Assembly: GCF_004379255.2 (NCBI RefSeq)
Contig: NC_056033.1
Location: 5,126,172 to 5,190,171, forward strand
Length of the DNA stretch: 64,000 nt
Source: Salvia splendens
Taxonomy: Eukaryota; Streptophyta; Magnoliopsida; Lamiales; Lamiaceae
Direction: 5' to 3'
Shown here: piece after piece, positions 35,657 through 47,625 of the stretch
How positions within the stretch are numbered: position 1 is the first letter of the stretch
Layout: the number at the start of each line of letters is the position of its first letter
Position numbers and translations under genes: made by a program
Notes under the pieces: generated by a model
Database searches by the model: none
Told to the model about the DNA's origin: nothing
What the model saw: the letters and a program-made list of their open reading frames with translations, nothing else

Positions 35657-37743
35657 AAGCATCTCCAATGCCGGAGTCAAAATCGCGACGCCGATTTTTC
35701 GCAAACGCCGGTTCCGACGCCGAACCATTGGAACCGGCGTCGGCGAAATCGGCGTCAAAATCGGCGTGGCCATGCCGATTCGCACGATGACGCCGGTTCC
35801 GACGCCGATCCTCACGGCGCCATTGTGGGTCCCGGATCAGCGTCAAACCGGCGTCAGATTTTATTTTTAATTTTTTTTCTTTTGAAAACACTATATATAC
35901 GCGCTTTGAACGTCATTTTCATTCGCACCACTTGTTTTAACGAGTACTCTCTCTACCTTACTTTCTGTTCAAGATCAATAACGAGCAATGGAGAACAACT
36001 ACGAAGGTACTCCAGTGACTCCCGGGGGATGGTCTCAGACTCCCCCGCCTCCCGGTGTAGGGTCTCAGACGCCCCCGACTCCCGGGGTAGGGTCCCATAC
36101 TTCCCCGGCTCCTGGGGGAGATGGTTGGCCTCCAATGACCGGGTACTACAACATGTACCCGTGACAGCAGATGATGCCAGGGTGGGCACCCGGCATGCAG
36201 CCCCCTATGCAGATGATGCCGGGGTGGGCACCCGGGATGCAGCCACCAGCGCAGCAGATGATTCCACCGGCGCAGCAGATGATTCCCCCGGCGCAGGGGA
36301 CGCACGGGGGGGACAACGCCTATCGGCCGACTTTTGATTTTTCCACCGGTTCTTCACACACATCGACCCCAACGGATGCACAGTATACGGAGACCTTCTC
36401 CTTAGCGGACTTGGGTTTTGATATGAACGAGGTTCCGGAAACTCTCATTCAAAGCCAGGAAGTAGGGCGGGGTAAGAAGAAGGGCAAGGCCAAGAAGGTC
36501 GGCGAGTCGTCGCAGCCGGAGGCCGAAATCCGAGGCCAGAGGAAGTGGACGGACGCGGAGAACGTTGCGGTTGCCAAGGCGTGGGTGAGTGTCTGCGACG
36601 ATCCTCTCGTTTCGAACAACCAGCGGATCGTCAACTTGTGGGCCAAGATAGCCGCAGCCTACAGGGCATTTTGCCCTGAAGGGAGACCGTGCACCGGGGA
36701 GGAGGTCCGGAAGTGCTAGGACCGAATCACGTCTGGCGTCTCTCGATTTTCGGGTTTGTACGCCAACGCCCTCCGCATGCAGACCAGTGGCCAAACAGAG
36801 GAAGACTGCAGGAGGATTGCGGAGAGAGCCTACCCCGATCCGCAGAAGAAGTACTATGAGTTCACCTACTGGAACTGCTACGTTGTGCTCAACGAGTCGG
36901 AGAAATTCCGGGCAGGCGTCGACGCTGGCTGGCCGAAGAGACAGAAACTGAACTATACCGGAGATTATAGCGGCAGCAGCGGTGGTTCGTCAGACCTCCC
37001 TGAGACGGCCCAGGAGGTCCGACTCCTCGGTCGTTCGGTCGCCGACCTCGCCCGGTTGGGCAAAGGCGGGCGCAGCAGGTTGCGAGGGGGGGCACCCCGA
37101 GTTCCCAGGACGTCCATTCAGCATCCCCCCTCGGCAGGTCTACCGAGGAGCTCAAATTCTTCGCGCGCCAACAAACGCGCGCTCAAATGGTGAAGACCTT
37201 AGCCGACTTCCAAGCGGCGGTGGACCCCGAGGTGAAGGATTTTCTTCGTGTATTGCTCCAGAGCCAGCGTGAAGAATTGGAGGCTATGAGGAGGGACACC
37301 GTCGGGAATAGCCGCGGCGTAGGTGGCGACGGAGGCGGCGGCGACGACGGTGAAGAAGCGCTGGGCGACGACGGAGACGAGGACGGCGGCGAGGAGTGAT
37401 TTTGTTTTACTTTTTTAAATAAATGTACTTTTTAATTTTTGTACTTTTTTTAAAATTATTGTACTTTTTTTATAAAATTAATGTACTTTTTAAGTTTTAA
37501 TATTATTATTCGAATTTTCCGTATTTGTCTCGTAAATTAAATTCCGTATGTTGATACGAGTGTAAATTAAATTATATAATTGTTATTAGTGATGTGGATA
37601 GGTGGTGTGAAGGCTATGTGAGGGCTATTTGATGTCCAGTTGATGTGGCAAGCTGATGTGGCAGGAGAATTGTAGTGCTGATGATGTGGCAGTGTGAAGT
37701 CTATGTGAGGGCTATTTGACGTCTAGTCTTACTGGATATGCTC
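35657..37743 (+). mobile_element. Harbinger-like ORF1-only element, copy A
   Basis: The left end AAGCATCTCCAATG and the right end (complement GAGCATATCCAGTAAG) are inverted, with TAA at 35654-35656 and 37744-37746. The GC-rich 'gacgccgg' left arm, leader, single protein gene and 'gatgtggcaag' tail match copy B almost throughout. No transposase. Confidence 0.83.
35988..37399 (+). pseudogene. Harbinger ORF1 (Myb/SANT-like), copy A, broken
   Basis: Starts MENNYEGTPVTPGGW with a Pro/Gly/Met-rich repeat region. The Myb-like domain RKWTDAENVAVAKAWVSVCDDP and VNLWAKIAAAYRAF follows at about 36540-36710, then RFSGLYANALRMQTSGQTEEDC and YYEFTYWNCYVVL. TGA replaces a Trp at about 36162 and TAG replaces a Cys at 36717-36719; both codons are intact in copy B. 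A frameshift separates the coiled-coil-like C-terminus (37187-37399, QSQREELEAMRRD). Three lesions make it a pseudogene. Confidence 0.85.
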
Positions 37744-37746
37744 TAA

Positions 37747-38479
37747 AGGCATATATGATAATATGATATAAAGAGAAATGATATGCTACATACCATGTGT
37801 GAGCTCCTGATGTAAGCACAACTCTCATTTAGAGCACGTTTAACGTTGTTCGTTTTGATTTATATATTTAATTTGATTCAAATATATTAAAAAATATTAT
37901 TGCAATTTTTAATTTTATAAAATTCATAAAAATCAAAACTCGATTTGCTTGTTTTCTCTATAATTTCAAATAAATTCATAAAAAGTATGCTTCATCAAAT
38001 AAGAATATATTCTGATTTACATTCCTCAATATTGCATCTGAAATTCATTTTAAGTTAAGATTTCATGTGCTTTTTTATTCTCTGGTTGTGTTAGCATTTC
38101 TCGGTATCTTCAGGATCATAAGCTGATAGCCAAGACAAATATACTTGGATGTTTCACATAGTATAGTACTAATTGACTGTGTGGCATATTTGCAGTAGGA
38201 AGAAGTAGGTGTAAAAGTTAAGTAGCAATATTGTAGTAATATCCTAGCTTGATTTTGATTGTTGACTCTACAACACATAAAATGTTTTGATTATTGAATT
38301 AAGATATTAAATTTCATCTCAGGACACAAGTAAATTATATGCTCACTCAATTTTTGTTAACGAGAAAACGAAATCAAAATCACTCATCAACTATTAGAGC
38401 AAATATAGTATCTTTTTTAATAAATATATTTAAATAATAGTAGTATGAAACTATTTTCTTGCATCTATAGTTCATCTAA
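37747..38479. other. AT-rich spacer between the two ORF1 elements
   Basis: Unique AT-rich sequence. It shows that copies A and B are separate insertions, not one tandem duplication. No gene. Confidence 0.6.
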
Positions 38480-38482
38480 TTA

Positions 38483-40497
38483 GAGCATCAGCAATGGAGG
38501 CGTCAAAACCGCGACGCCGATTTTTTGCCGATGCCGGTTCTAACCCCGAACCATTGCGACCGGCGTCGGCGAAATCGGCGTCAACTTCGGCGTGGCCATG
38601 CCGATTCGTGTGATGACGCCGGTTCTAACGCCGATCCTCACGGCGCCATTGTAGGCCCCGGATCGGCGTCAGACCGGCGTCAGATTTTAATTTATAATTT
38701 TTTTTCGAAAACACTATATATACGCGCTTTGAACGTCATTTTCATTCGCACCACTTGTTTTAACGAGTACTCTCTCTATCTTTCTTTCTGTACATGATCA
38801 ATAACGAGCAATGGAGAACAACTATGAAGGTACTCCAGTGACTCCCGGGGGATGGTCTCAGACTCCCCCGACTCCCGGGATAGGGTCTCAGACTCCCCCG
38901 ACTCCCGGGGTAGGGTCCTAGACTTCCCCGGATCCTGTGGGAGGTGGTTGGCCTCCGATGACCGGGTACTACAACATGTACCCGTGGCAGCAGATGATGC
39001 CGGGGTGGGCACCCGGGATGCAGCCACCGCCGCAGCAGATGATTCCACCGCCGCAGGGGACGCTCGGGGGGGGACAACGCCTATCGGCCGACTTTTGATT
39101 TTTCCACCGGTTCTTCGCACACATCGACCCCAACGGATGCACAGTATACGGAGACCTTCTCCTTAGCAGACTTATGTTTTGATATTAACGAGGTTCCGGA
39201 AACTCTTATTCAAAGCCAGGGAGTAGGGCGGGGTAAGAAGAAGGGCAAGGCCAAGAAGTTCGACGAGTCGTCGCAGCCGGAGGAGATTAGCCGGGTCCGG
39301 AGGAAGTGGACGGACGCGGAGAACGTTGCGGTTGTCAAGGCGTGGGTGAGTGTCTGCAACGATCCTCTCGTTTCGAACAACCAGAGGATCGTCAACTTGT
39401 GGGCCAAGATAGCCGCAGCCTACATGGCATTTTGCCCTGAATGGAGATTTCGCACTGGGGAGGAGTGCCGGAAGTGCTGTGACCGAATCAGGTCTGGCGT
39501 CTCTCGATTTTCGGGTTTGTACGCCAACGCCCTCCGCATGCAGACCAGTGGCCAAACAGAGGAAGACTGCAGGAGGATTGCGGAGAGAGCCTACCCCGAT
39601 CCGCAGAAGAAGTACTATGAGTTCACCTACTGGAACTGCTACGTTGTGCTCAACGAGTTGGAGAAATTCCGGGCAGGTGTCGACGCTGGCTGGTCGAAGA
39701 AGCAGAAACTGAACTATACCGGAGATTATAGCTGCAGCAGCGGTGGTTCGACACCTCCCCGAGACGGCCCAGGAGGTCCCGACCCCTCGTTCGTTCGGTC
39801 GCCAACCTCACCCGGTTGGCCAAAGGCCGGCGCAACAGGTTGGGAGGGCGGGTACCCCGAGTTCCCAGGGGGTCCATTCGGCATCCCTCCTCGGCAGGTC
39901 TACCGAGGAGCTCAAATTCTTCGCGCGCCAACAAACGCGCGCTCAAATGGTGAAGACCTTAGCCGACTTCCAATCGGTGGTGGACCCCGAGGTGAAGGAT
40001 TATCTTCGTGTATTGCTCCAGAGCCAGCGTGAAGAATTGGAGGCGATGAGGAGGGAGACCGGCGGGAATAGCCGCGGCGTAGGTGGCGACAGAGGCGGCG
40101 GCGGCGGCGGTGAAGAAGGGCTGGGCGACGACGGAGACGAGGACGACGTCGAGGAGTATTTTTTTTACTTTTTTAATTGTACTTTTTAATTTTTGTACTT
40201 TTTTTTAAATTATTGTACTTTTTTTAAAAATTAATATACTTTTTAAATTTTAATAATATTATTTGAATTTTGTCGTATTTGTCTCGTAAATTAAATTACG
40301 TATGTTGATATGATTGTAAATTAAATTATATAATTGTTATTAGTGATGTGGATAGGTAGTGGGAAGACTATGTGAGGGCTATTTGATGTCCAGTTGATGT
40401 GGCAAGTTGATGTGGCAGGAGAATTTTAGTGCTGATGATGTTGCAGTGTGAAGGCTATGTGAGAGCTATGTGAAGTACAGTCTCATCGTGGATGCTC
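38483..40497 (+). mobile_element. Harbinger-like ORF1-only element, copy B
   Basis: The ends GAGCATCAGCAATGGAGG and (complement) GAGCATCCACGATGAGAC are flanked by TTA (38480-38482, 40498-40500). 2015 bp, same structure as copy A. No transposase. Confidence 0.85.
38811..40162 (+). pseudogene. Harbinger ORF1 (Myb/SANT-like), copy B, broken
   Basis: Same protein family as copy A. MENNYEGTPVTPGGW starts at 38811, the Myb-like domain VVKAWVSVCNDP...VNLWAKIAAAY lies at about 39320-39440, and the main open stretch is 39346-40032. It has a TAG near 38920 and changes frame at least twice; the C-terminal helix QSQREELEAMRRE is in a third frame (39743-40189). Lesions differ from copy A, so the two decayed independently. 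Confidence 0.85.
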
Positions 40498-40500
40498 TTA

Positions 40501-41524
40501 TCTGTTTTTTAACCCAATATCTGTTTTTTTATTTCTATAAAGAGAGTGAGAGGCTTTTAAGCCCATATCTGTTTTTTTATTTCTATTTTGAAATTATTGG
40601 TAATTATCAGAAAATGTCTTTAGGACTTATCAATTTAATCAATCGAAGACTAAAATGTTTGAAGTTGGATAATAGTGAGAAAGGGAAAGAGAACAAATGC
40701 CAAAAAAGAAGAATGAAGAAAAAAGTTTAGGAAGCAGAAGAGAGATTTTGAATAAGAAGAAGATAGCAATTTTTATAGTACATCGTTCAGTATATATATT
40801 TGCATGTGATATAAATACTTTGCAAAGTCTCTATTAATATAGTACTCCTGTTTTTTATAAATTAAGTCATTTTTCTATTTTAGAAAGTTATATAATAATT
40901 GAGTCACTTTAATTTTTAGAAAAAAAAATAACACTTTCTCTCTTATTTTATTTACTATCCATTTAATATATTAATAATTTTTGAGTAAAAAAAGAATTAA
41001 CTCAATGGAAAAGAAGAAAATACTACTATTTTTCCTTCAAGCCACACTGCCACGCAATACATGTGAGTGTGGCGTATGTGAGTCGTTACTCAAAAAAATA
41101 AATAAAATAAGTTATAATTTTTCCAATGCACAAATATTCGTTATGGTTAAAGTTTTTAAAACAAGGAAACCGAAATGGCATAATAAAAACACTGGCAAAT
41201 AGCAACACTAGAAAATCCAACTTTCAATCGCCACTCCCAATCTCATCCGATAAATTTTATTCTAACAAGATAAAAGTTATTTCTTCATGAAAACGACACA
41301 AATATTCTCCTCAAAATATTATAGGTTAAACTCCCCAATATATTACGATCGTCAATAATCTATCTTGAAATAATGTTTCTATTTCACTTTTCGCACTATA
41401 TTCACACGCAGATCAAACGAACCATATGATTAATTAATACTATCCCCTCTCATTTTTCTTTAAAATAAATCAAACGTAAATGAAGATGATACAAACCGAA
41501 ACCTGGCCATTTTCCACAAATAAA
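40501..41524. other. AT-rich spacer
   Basis: A 35-45 bp segment with 'cccatatctgttttttta' is duplicated at about 40511-40590. No gene is seen. The last 100 bp probably include the 3' UTR of the minus-strand copper transporter. Confidence 0.5.
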
Positions 41525-41965
41525 TCAGGGGCCGTCCACCGCACGCGCAACCGCTGCTAGCGCCCGGTATTTAACAGCAAAGCTTCCGGCAACGTGGCCG
41601 GCCACCGCCACCAGTAACACTCCGACGTTGAATGACATGACAGCGAGCATAACAAAGTAAGCTAGAGTCATCCGAACGCCGTACAAGGCGGCGTATACGG
41701 CCGCAGCGGCGGCCGGGCGGACACCCCGTGGCTTAAAATTGGGGGGCACGGAGAAAACCTCGGCGGCGACTGCGAACAGGAACACCACGGCCAGCGCTAG
41801 TATGTACATTCCGAGGCGGCCGGAGCCCGGCCAGCCGGAGAAAAGGACCACCACGTCTTTGCCCCAGAAGAAGCTCATCTGCATCATGGGCATGTACAGA
41901 ATGCTTTGGTTGTTGTACGCTGACGGCGGCATCGGCATGGACATGTTTCCACTATCATTTGCCAT
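41525..41965 (-). CDS. COPT: Copper transporter, CTR/COPT family
   Basis: An intronless minus-strand frame of 146 residues, the usual length and gene form for plant COPTs. A Met-rich N-terminus (MSMPMPP and YMPMMQMSFFWG, residues 8-35) would bind Cu(I) outside the membrane. The three membrane segments lie at about 51-70, 88-110 and 112-130. The second holds the MxxxM copper filter (MLAVM, 106-110) and the third the GxxxG packing motif (GHVAG, 123-127). These are the defining residues of the SLC31/CTR trimer that brings Cu(I) into the cytosol. The C-terminus lacks an obvious Cys pair. Which COPT paralogue it is cannot be told. A broken relative lies at about 54785-54950, beyond the nested retrotransposons. 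Confidence 0.95.
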   Translation of the reverse strand: MANDSGNMSMPMPPSAYNNQSILYMPMMQMSFFWGKDVVVLFSGWPGSGRLGMYILALAVVFLFAVAAEVFSVPPNFKPRGVRPAAAAAVYAALYGVRMTLAYFVMLAVMSFNVGVLLVAVAGHVAGSFAVKYRALAAVARAVDGP

Positions 41966-43069
41966 TTCGTTTTGATACTTTGGAAAATATGGCGTTTAGA
42001 ATAATAGTATATGTAGGAAAATGAAGATGATAGTACTAATATTTTTGGAATTTTTAAAGATTCTATTTAAAGAGATTTTTTTGAGGAGTTAAAATCAAGG
42101 ACCCTTCGGATTGGCCAAGGCCAAAGCGTGTATGTGTTACAAATTTTCTGGCTTCTTTCTTCCTTTTCTTTTAACTGTAAGAATTGTTTTCTTTGTCACA
42201 TGCACTTTGGTTATGTCGCAATGGAAACGTAGTCACGGGGTGAGAAAAAAGAGTACTATAAAAATTAAAAATTGACGAGGCGAAAAAATTGACGGCATAA
42301 ACTGTCGATAAAATTATTTAGCGACAACTTAATTGCCAACGTCTGTAATCTGTTGGTAATCTTGTTTACCGACAGTTTTTTTTTATAATTCTTGATGGAT
42401 TTGTCTATCTAAATGATGGAGTACGTACTAAACAAGCCCATCAGCCTAAAGCCCAAGAAAGAGTATCAGTTCGGCATGACTAAAGAGTATCAGTCCGGCA
42501 CGACCAAAGAGTTCGGCCCCAGCCTACAGCTTGGTAAAAGCCAACCAATCAAACTCTGCTCTCAGGTCGGCATCAAGCTCTACTCTCAGATCGGCAAAAG
42601 CTGCTCGGCAATAATTCAGCAGTTCGGTCTCAGTATTCGACCGAACTAGGAGATAGTGGACTCATGCAGGATTTCCACCTCCACTACACCCACGATCTAT
42701 TTAGTGGTGTCAAGCAGTCATTAACTCATGCAGGATTGACAAACTCATAATTTAGGATGGTGTTGTGGGTAATGAGATGGTGATTTTGATGATTTAAGGT
42801 GTTTAATTTAGGTTTTTATCCACACATACACTAATTAGTGTTTTGACGAGTTTGTCGAGTGTTTGGAGCTAAAACAGGTGAAAATGACTTGAAAACGAGC
42901 TTGAAGGAAGAATCGCCCACTATAGTATTCAAGTCATCCGCGCTTCAATGCGCGACTTTCGTATAATAGCCATAACTCTCTCATCCGGACTCCGATGGGG
43001 GCGTGCAAGATACTCACGCGAAGCCCTTTCGAAGACGAAGACAATGCTTTTGGAGGATTCCAGAGAAAA

Positions 43070-43230
43070 CGCCCGACCGGGCGATTGTTATGGGGAAAAC
43101 GCCCGACCGGGCGTTTTAGTCGCGAACTCCAGAAAGTTCGCCCGACCGGGCGTTTTGGCGACTTAAAATCGCCCGACCGGGCGATGTGTTCTGCGAGGCT
43201 TTACGTCTGTATTTCCGCCCCGGGTATAAA
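43070..43230 (+). promoter_or_regulatory. Palindrome cluster and TATA box in the nested element's 5' LTR
   Basis: Four copies of CGCCCGACCGGGCG start at 43070, 43100, 43139 and 43170. Each is an inverted repeat with a 2-bp centre. TATAAA follows at 43225. The same set occurs in the 3' LTR (46135, 46165, 46204, 46235; TATAAA at 46290). The layout suggests a regulatory array upstream of the LTR start site. Confidence 0.7.
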
Positions 43231-44151
43231 AGAGACCGAGGGTTTTCGTCTCCCACATCTCAGAGCCCCAATCCTCCCCCCTCTACACATTCTTCCACTC
43301 CATCTCTCACACATAACTCATCCATCTTCCATTGGAGCGGAGCTCTGCAGATCCAGGCAAGAAACGATTGAAGATCGAAGATTCAACCTTGGGTTCTATC
43401 GATTTCTTTCATATCTAGTGCTTTTATTCTTGTTTTTACTACTTGTCTATGAGTAGTTAAACATCATTTGTAGATTTGTTTGGTGAAAATTATTATGAAC
43501 ATGTTTTGATTTATTGAATTGAACCTTTTCCTAGCTCTTGTGATTGTTTTGCTTATTCCTATGCTTTTATGGTTCTTTTGTTTGGCCAACTTTAGAACTA
43601 TGTTCGTTAACTAGATTAATCGAGAGATAGCTAGTTTTACGTGGTAAAAGGAACGAGTACAACACATAGGTTTATCTGCACTCGAGAGAGGGGACCCTTT
43701 GTGAGGGCTTGAGTCTTAGGAACCATAAGGAGTTAGAATCTAATCTATTGGAAGGAGACTTTGATAGTTAGAGTTTAATCTACTGGATAAGTGCACTCGA
43801 GAGAGGGCTTATCTTAGAATCGCGACTTTCCTAATAATCCTGGAGACACATATAGGTAAAGGTTTTGTGAGATCAATCATCATTAGGTCATAGTAGTCGT
43901 ATCCTAAAACTCTACATTCTTTAGCCTGCTTTGTCTATTTTATTTTATTTTTATCTTTGTTTATATTTATGTCTAGTTTATAAAATCAAAGACAAAATAC
44001 TCTGTGTTTCTAAATAGTATATGACACTTAGTATATGATAGCCAGTTGCAATCTTATTCCCTGTGTTCGATATCCCGGTACTAACCTTTAGCTATACTAG
44101 ATCTACCCTGTAAACTTGCAGGTATTTTTAGTGCTAATAAATAGTGCATCA

Positions 44152-45801
44152 AGTTTTTGGCGCCGTTGCCGGGGAATATTATTGCATTAAGCTGATATTG
44201 TAGAACGGTTGATAATACTAATTTAGAGTTTAATATCTTGCATAGTTTTATTGTGATTTTTTCTCTTTATCTGTTTTTACAAGGGTTGCTATTTGAGGAG
44301 AGCACGGAGCACAATAATGGATTACCCTCCGCTCCTGCACAAAAGGCATCCCAAAGGAAATCCCGAGAATGGGGGTTAACTTTTGAGCTTCAAAGAACGT
44401 CAAGCTAAAGACGTTAACCAAGCGCTTGTTGGGAGGCAACCCAACATCGGTATCATTTTTCTCTTTTTTTGTTTTAGTTTAATGTGTTTTCTTAGTTTAC
44501 TCATGTCCATACCCACTTTACAAACTTATTCTTAATTTAATTTTGAATAAGTTTGGGGGGATGAAGTGGTGGACCTTGAGTTTAGTTGTTTTTGCTTGTT
44601 TTTGTTAATTTTTTTTAATAATCCCGAGGTGAATCTTGTCATGAGCATAACAAAGAAAATTTAGAAATACTCACGTTTAGGAACATCAGACCGAGTTGCC
44701 TACGATTAAATGTTTGTGTTGATTGAGTTGACTTGATGCATTGATTTGAAGGTTTAGTGAAAATGTGCATAAATAATGAATTGCTTGTTTGTCTTGAATC
44801 TTGCATACACCTTGTGAGACTTGAGCCATAGATTTCTTTCTTGTGTGATTTATCTGTATTCATGTATTTGTTTCTAGAATTTGCTCATAGTCTGCTTAAG
44901 TCTGCAAAGTGTTTAAATGATAAAAGAGGACGTTAGGCCATCCTTCTTAGCTACTTTATATATCCAAATTATTGACCTTACTCAAAATATTTTTCCTAGC
45001 TAACCATTTTGAGCCTTTAAAGCCTTTTTCTTTGAAAGCTAAATAAAGGGGAATATTCATACACTCTTGAAGAAAGTTAGTTCATATCTAGTGAAAAGAG
45101 TCGGAGAGATAAGGTAGAAAGAAAAGTAGTGTGCTTACTTGTGAAAAGTGCATAGACATCTGTGGTTTGAATAAGATAATTGGCCGTGCACAAGAAAAAA
45201 AAAGAGAGGATGTGCAAAAGAAAAAAAAAGGGAAAATAAAAAAAAATCAAAGGAATTTGGGAAGTGAGAAGAAATTTAGACTAAGTCTAGAATTTACTGA
45301 GATATGAATTGTTGGTGGGGTGCTAAGTTTGATGTAGTAGAAATTGATCACTTTTGCTATGTTTGGGTTTAGTCACTTTTTAGCCATATTTCCTCACCTT
45401 ACCAAAAAGCCTACATTATAACCTTAAATAAAGACCTTTCGGATTTTTGATTTTAATCACATAAAGTAGAGGAGAGATTAGACTTCGAGCAAACCTATGG
45501 TAAACTTTGCATGTTGCATGATCTGAGAGCATATACTTTTTCCAATATACACTTTGTGAGTGAGTGATAAACACACTTCTAAACACTTGTGAGCGCATGT
45601 ACTTCAAGGTGATCAACGAGCTAGTAATGAAAATGCACTAATAAGCTTTGCTTGATTTGATTTGTATTCTTGTCAAACTCTTTATTTCTTGTTACAATTT
45701 TTTGAGGCAACTATGAAGTCTAGTTCTTAGCATCCGTGTTTCTTTATTAGTTTTTCTCTTGTTTTGTTTGAGGACAAACAAATATGCAAGTTTGGGGGAG
45801 T
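44152..45801 (+). other. Non-coding interior of the nested retrotransposon
   Basis: No long reading frame with a known domain. It contains GACGTTAACCAAGCGCTTGT followed by TGGGAGGCAACCC near 44406-44443, a word I associate with plant LARD-type elements. An A-rich stretch lies at about 45190-45245. Confidence 0.7.
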
Positions 45802-47305
45802 TGACAAACTCATAATTTAGGATGGTGTTGTGGGTAATGAGATGGTGATTTTGATGATTTAAGGTGTTTAATTTAGGTTTTTATCCACACATACACTAAT
45901 TAGTGTTTTGACGAGTTTGTCGAGTGTTTGGAGCTAAAACAGGTGAAAATGACTTGAAAACGAGCTTGAAGGAAGAATCGCCCACTATATTATTCAAGTC
46001 ATCCGCGCTTCAATGCGCGACTTTCGTATAATAGCCATAACTCTCTCATTCGGACTCCGATGGGGGCGTGCAAGATACTCACGCGAAGCCCTTTCGAAGA
46101 CGAAGACAATGCTTTTGGAGGATTCCAGAGAAAACGCCCGACCGGGCGATTGTTATGGGGAAAACGCCCGACCGGGCGTTTTAGTCGCGAACTCCAGAAA
46201 GTTCGCCCGACCGGGCGTTTTGGCGACTTAAAATCGCCCGACCGGGCGATGTGTTCTGCGAGGCTTTACGTCTGTATTTCCGCCCCGGGTATAAAAGAGA
46301 CCGAGGGTTTTCGTCTCCCACATCTCAGAGCCCCAATCCTCCCCCCTCTACACATTCTTCCACTCCATCTCTCACACATAACTCATCCATCTTCCATTGG
46401 AGCGGAGCTCTGCAGATCCAGGCAAGAAACGATTGAAGATCGAAGATTCAACCTTGGGTTCTATCGATTTCTTTCATATCTAGTGCTTTTATTCTTGTTT
46501 TTACTACTTGTCTATGAGTAGTTAAACATCATTTGTAGATTTGTTTGGTGAAAATTATTATGAACATGTTTTGATTTATTGAATTGAACCTTTTCCTAGC
46601 TCTTGTGATTGTTTTGCTTATTCCTATGCTTTTATGGTTCTTTTGTCTGGCCAACTTTAGAACTATGTTCGTTAACTAGATTAATCGAGAGATAGCTAGT
46701 TTTACGTGGTAAAAGGAACGAGTACAACACATAGGTTTATCTGCACTCGAGAGAGGGGACCCTTTGTGAGGGCTTGAGTCTTAGGAACCATAAGGAGTTA
46801 GAATCTAATCTATTGGAAGGAGACTTTGATAGTTAGAGTTTAATCTACTGGATAAGTGCACTCGAGAGAGGGCTTATCTTAGAATCGCGACTTTCCTAAT
46901 AATCCTGGAGACACATATAGGTAAAGGTTTTGTGAGATCAATCATCATTAGGTCATAGTAGTCGTATCCTAAAACTCTACATTCTTTAGCCTGCTTTGTC
47001 TATTTTATTTTATTTTTATCTTTGTTTATATTTATGTCTAGTTTATAAAATCAAAGACAAAATACTCTGTGTTTCTAAATAGTATATGACACTTAGTATA
47101 TGATAGCCAGTTGCAATCTTATTCCCTGTGTTCGATATCCCGGTACTAACCTTTAGCTATACTAGATCTACCCTGTAAACTTGCAGGTATTTTTAGTGCT
47201 AATAAATAGTGCATCAAGGATAGTGAACCCATGCAAGATCGCCACGATCTCCACGACATCCACTACCTAGTAAATGGTGCTGCATGCCACGATCTTGGTT
47301 CAATG

Positions 47306-47313
47306 TATAAATA
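47306..47313 (+). promoter_or_regulatory. TATA box of the Gypsy 5' LTR
   Basis: TATAAATA lies 85 bp downstream of the nested element. The 3' LTR equivalent is at about 54055. The insertion has moved the upstream half of U3 (42414-42736) about 4.5 kb away from it. Confidence 0.7.
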
Positions 47314-47625
47314 GAACCTAGATCAGATAGATAAAGTAAGGTTCTGTTAAGCTCTCTAGAGATAAAAAGATCAAATAGCAAGTCTGTATTGTAAGCTGTA
47401 GAAAACAGATCAAGCAATACAACTCTGCCCTCTTTTCTTCCCGTGGACGTAGATTTACCTCAGTAAATCGAACCACGTAAATCTCTGTGTCGTAGTCTTT
47501 ATTCTCTACCAGCATTTACTACCATCAGAAATTCGCGGATTCATCACTGGCGCCGTCTGTGGGAAACAGAGAACCAAATTTGTGATAAAGCGAATTTTTG
47601 ACCCTTTTTCCACCCCAAAAAAAAA

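Larger units (their letters stand above)
42737..47216 (+). mobile_element. Non-autonomous LTR retrotransposon nested in the Gypsy 5' LTR
   Basis: The LTRs are 42737-44151 and 45802-47216, each 1415 bp, beginning TGACAAACTC and ending 'agtgcatca'. By eye they differ at about three sites. The target duplication AGGAT lies at 42732-42736 and 47217-47221. The primer site TGGCGCCGTTGCCGGGGA (44158-44175) fits the 3' end of tRNA-Asp. A polypurine tract 'gtttgggggag' is at about 45790-45800. The 1.65-kb interior encodes no retroviral domain. It is a LARD-like element dependent on proteins from elsewhere. Confidence 0.95.

Noticed and set aside
42948..43456. Frames of 72 and 153 codons duplicated at 46013-46521
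   Set aside because: Both copies lie in the LTRs of the nested retrotransposon and are duplicated only because LTRs are. The frame crosses the promoter region and has no known domain.
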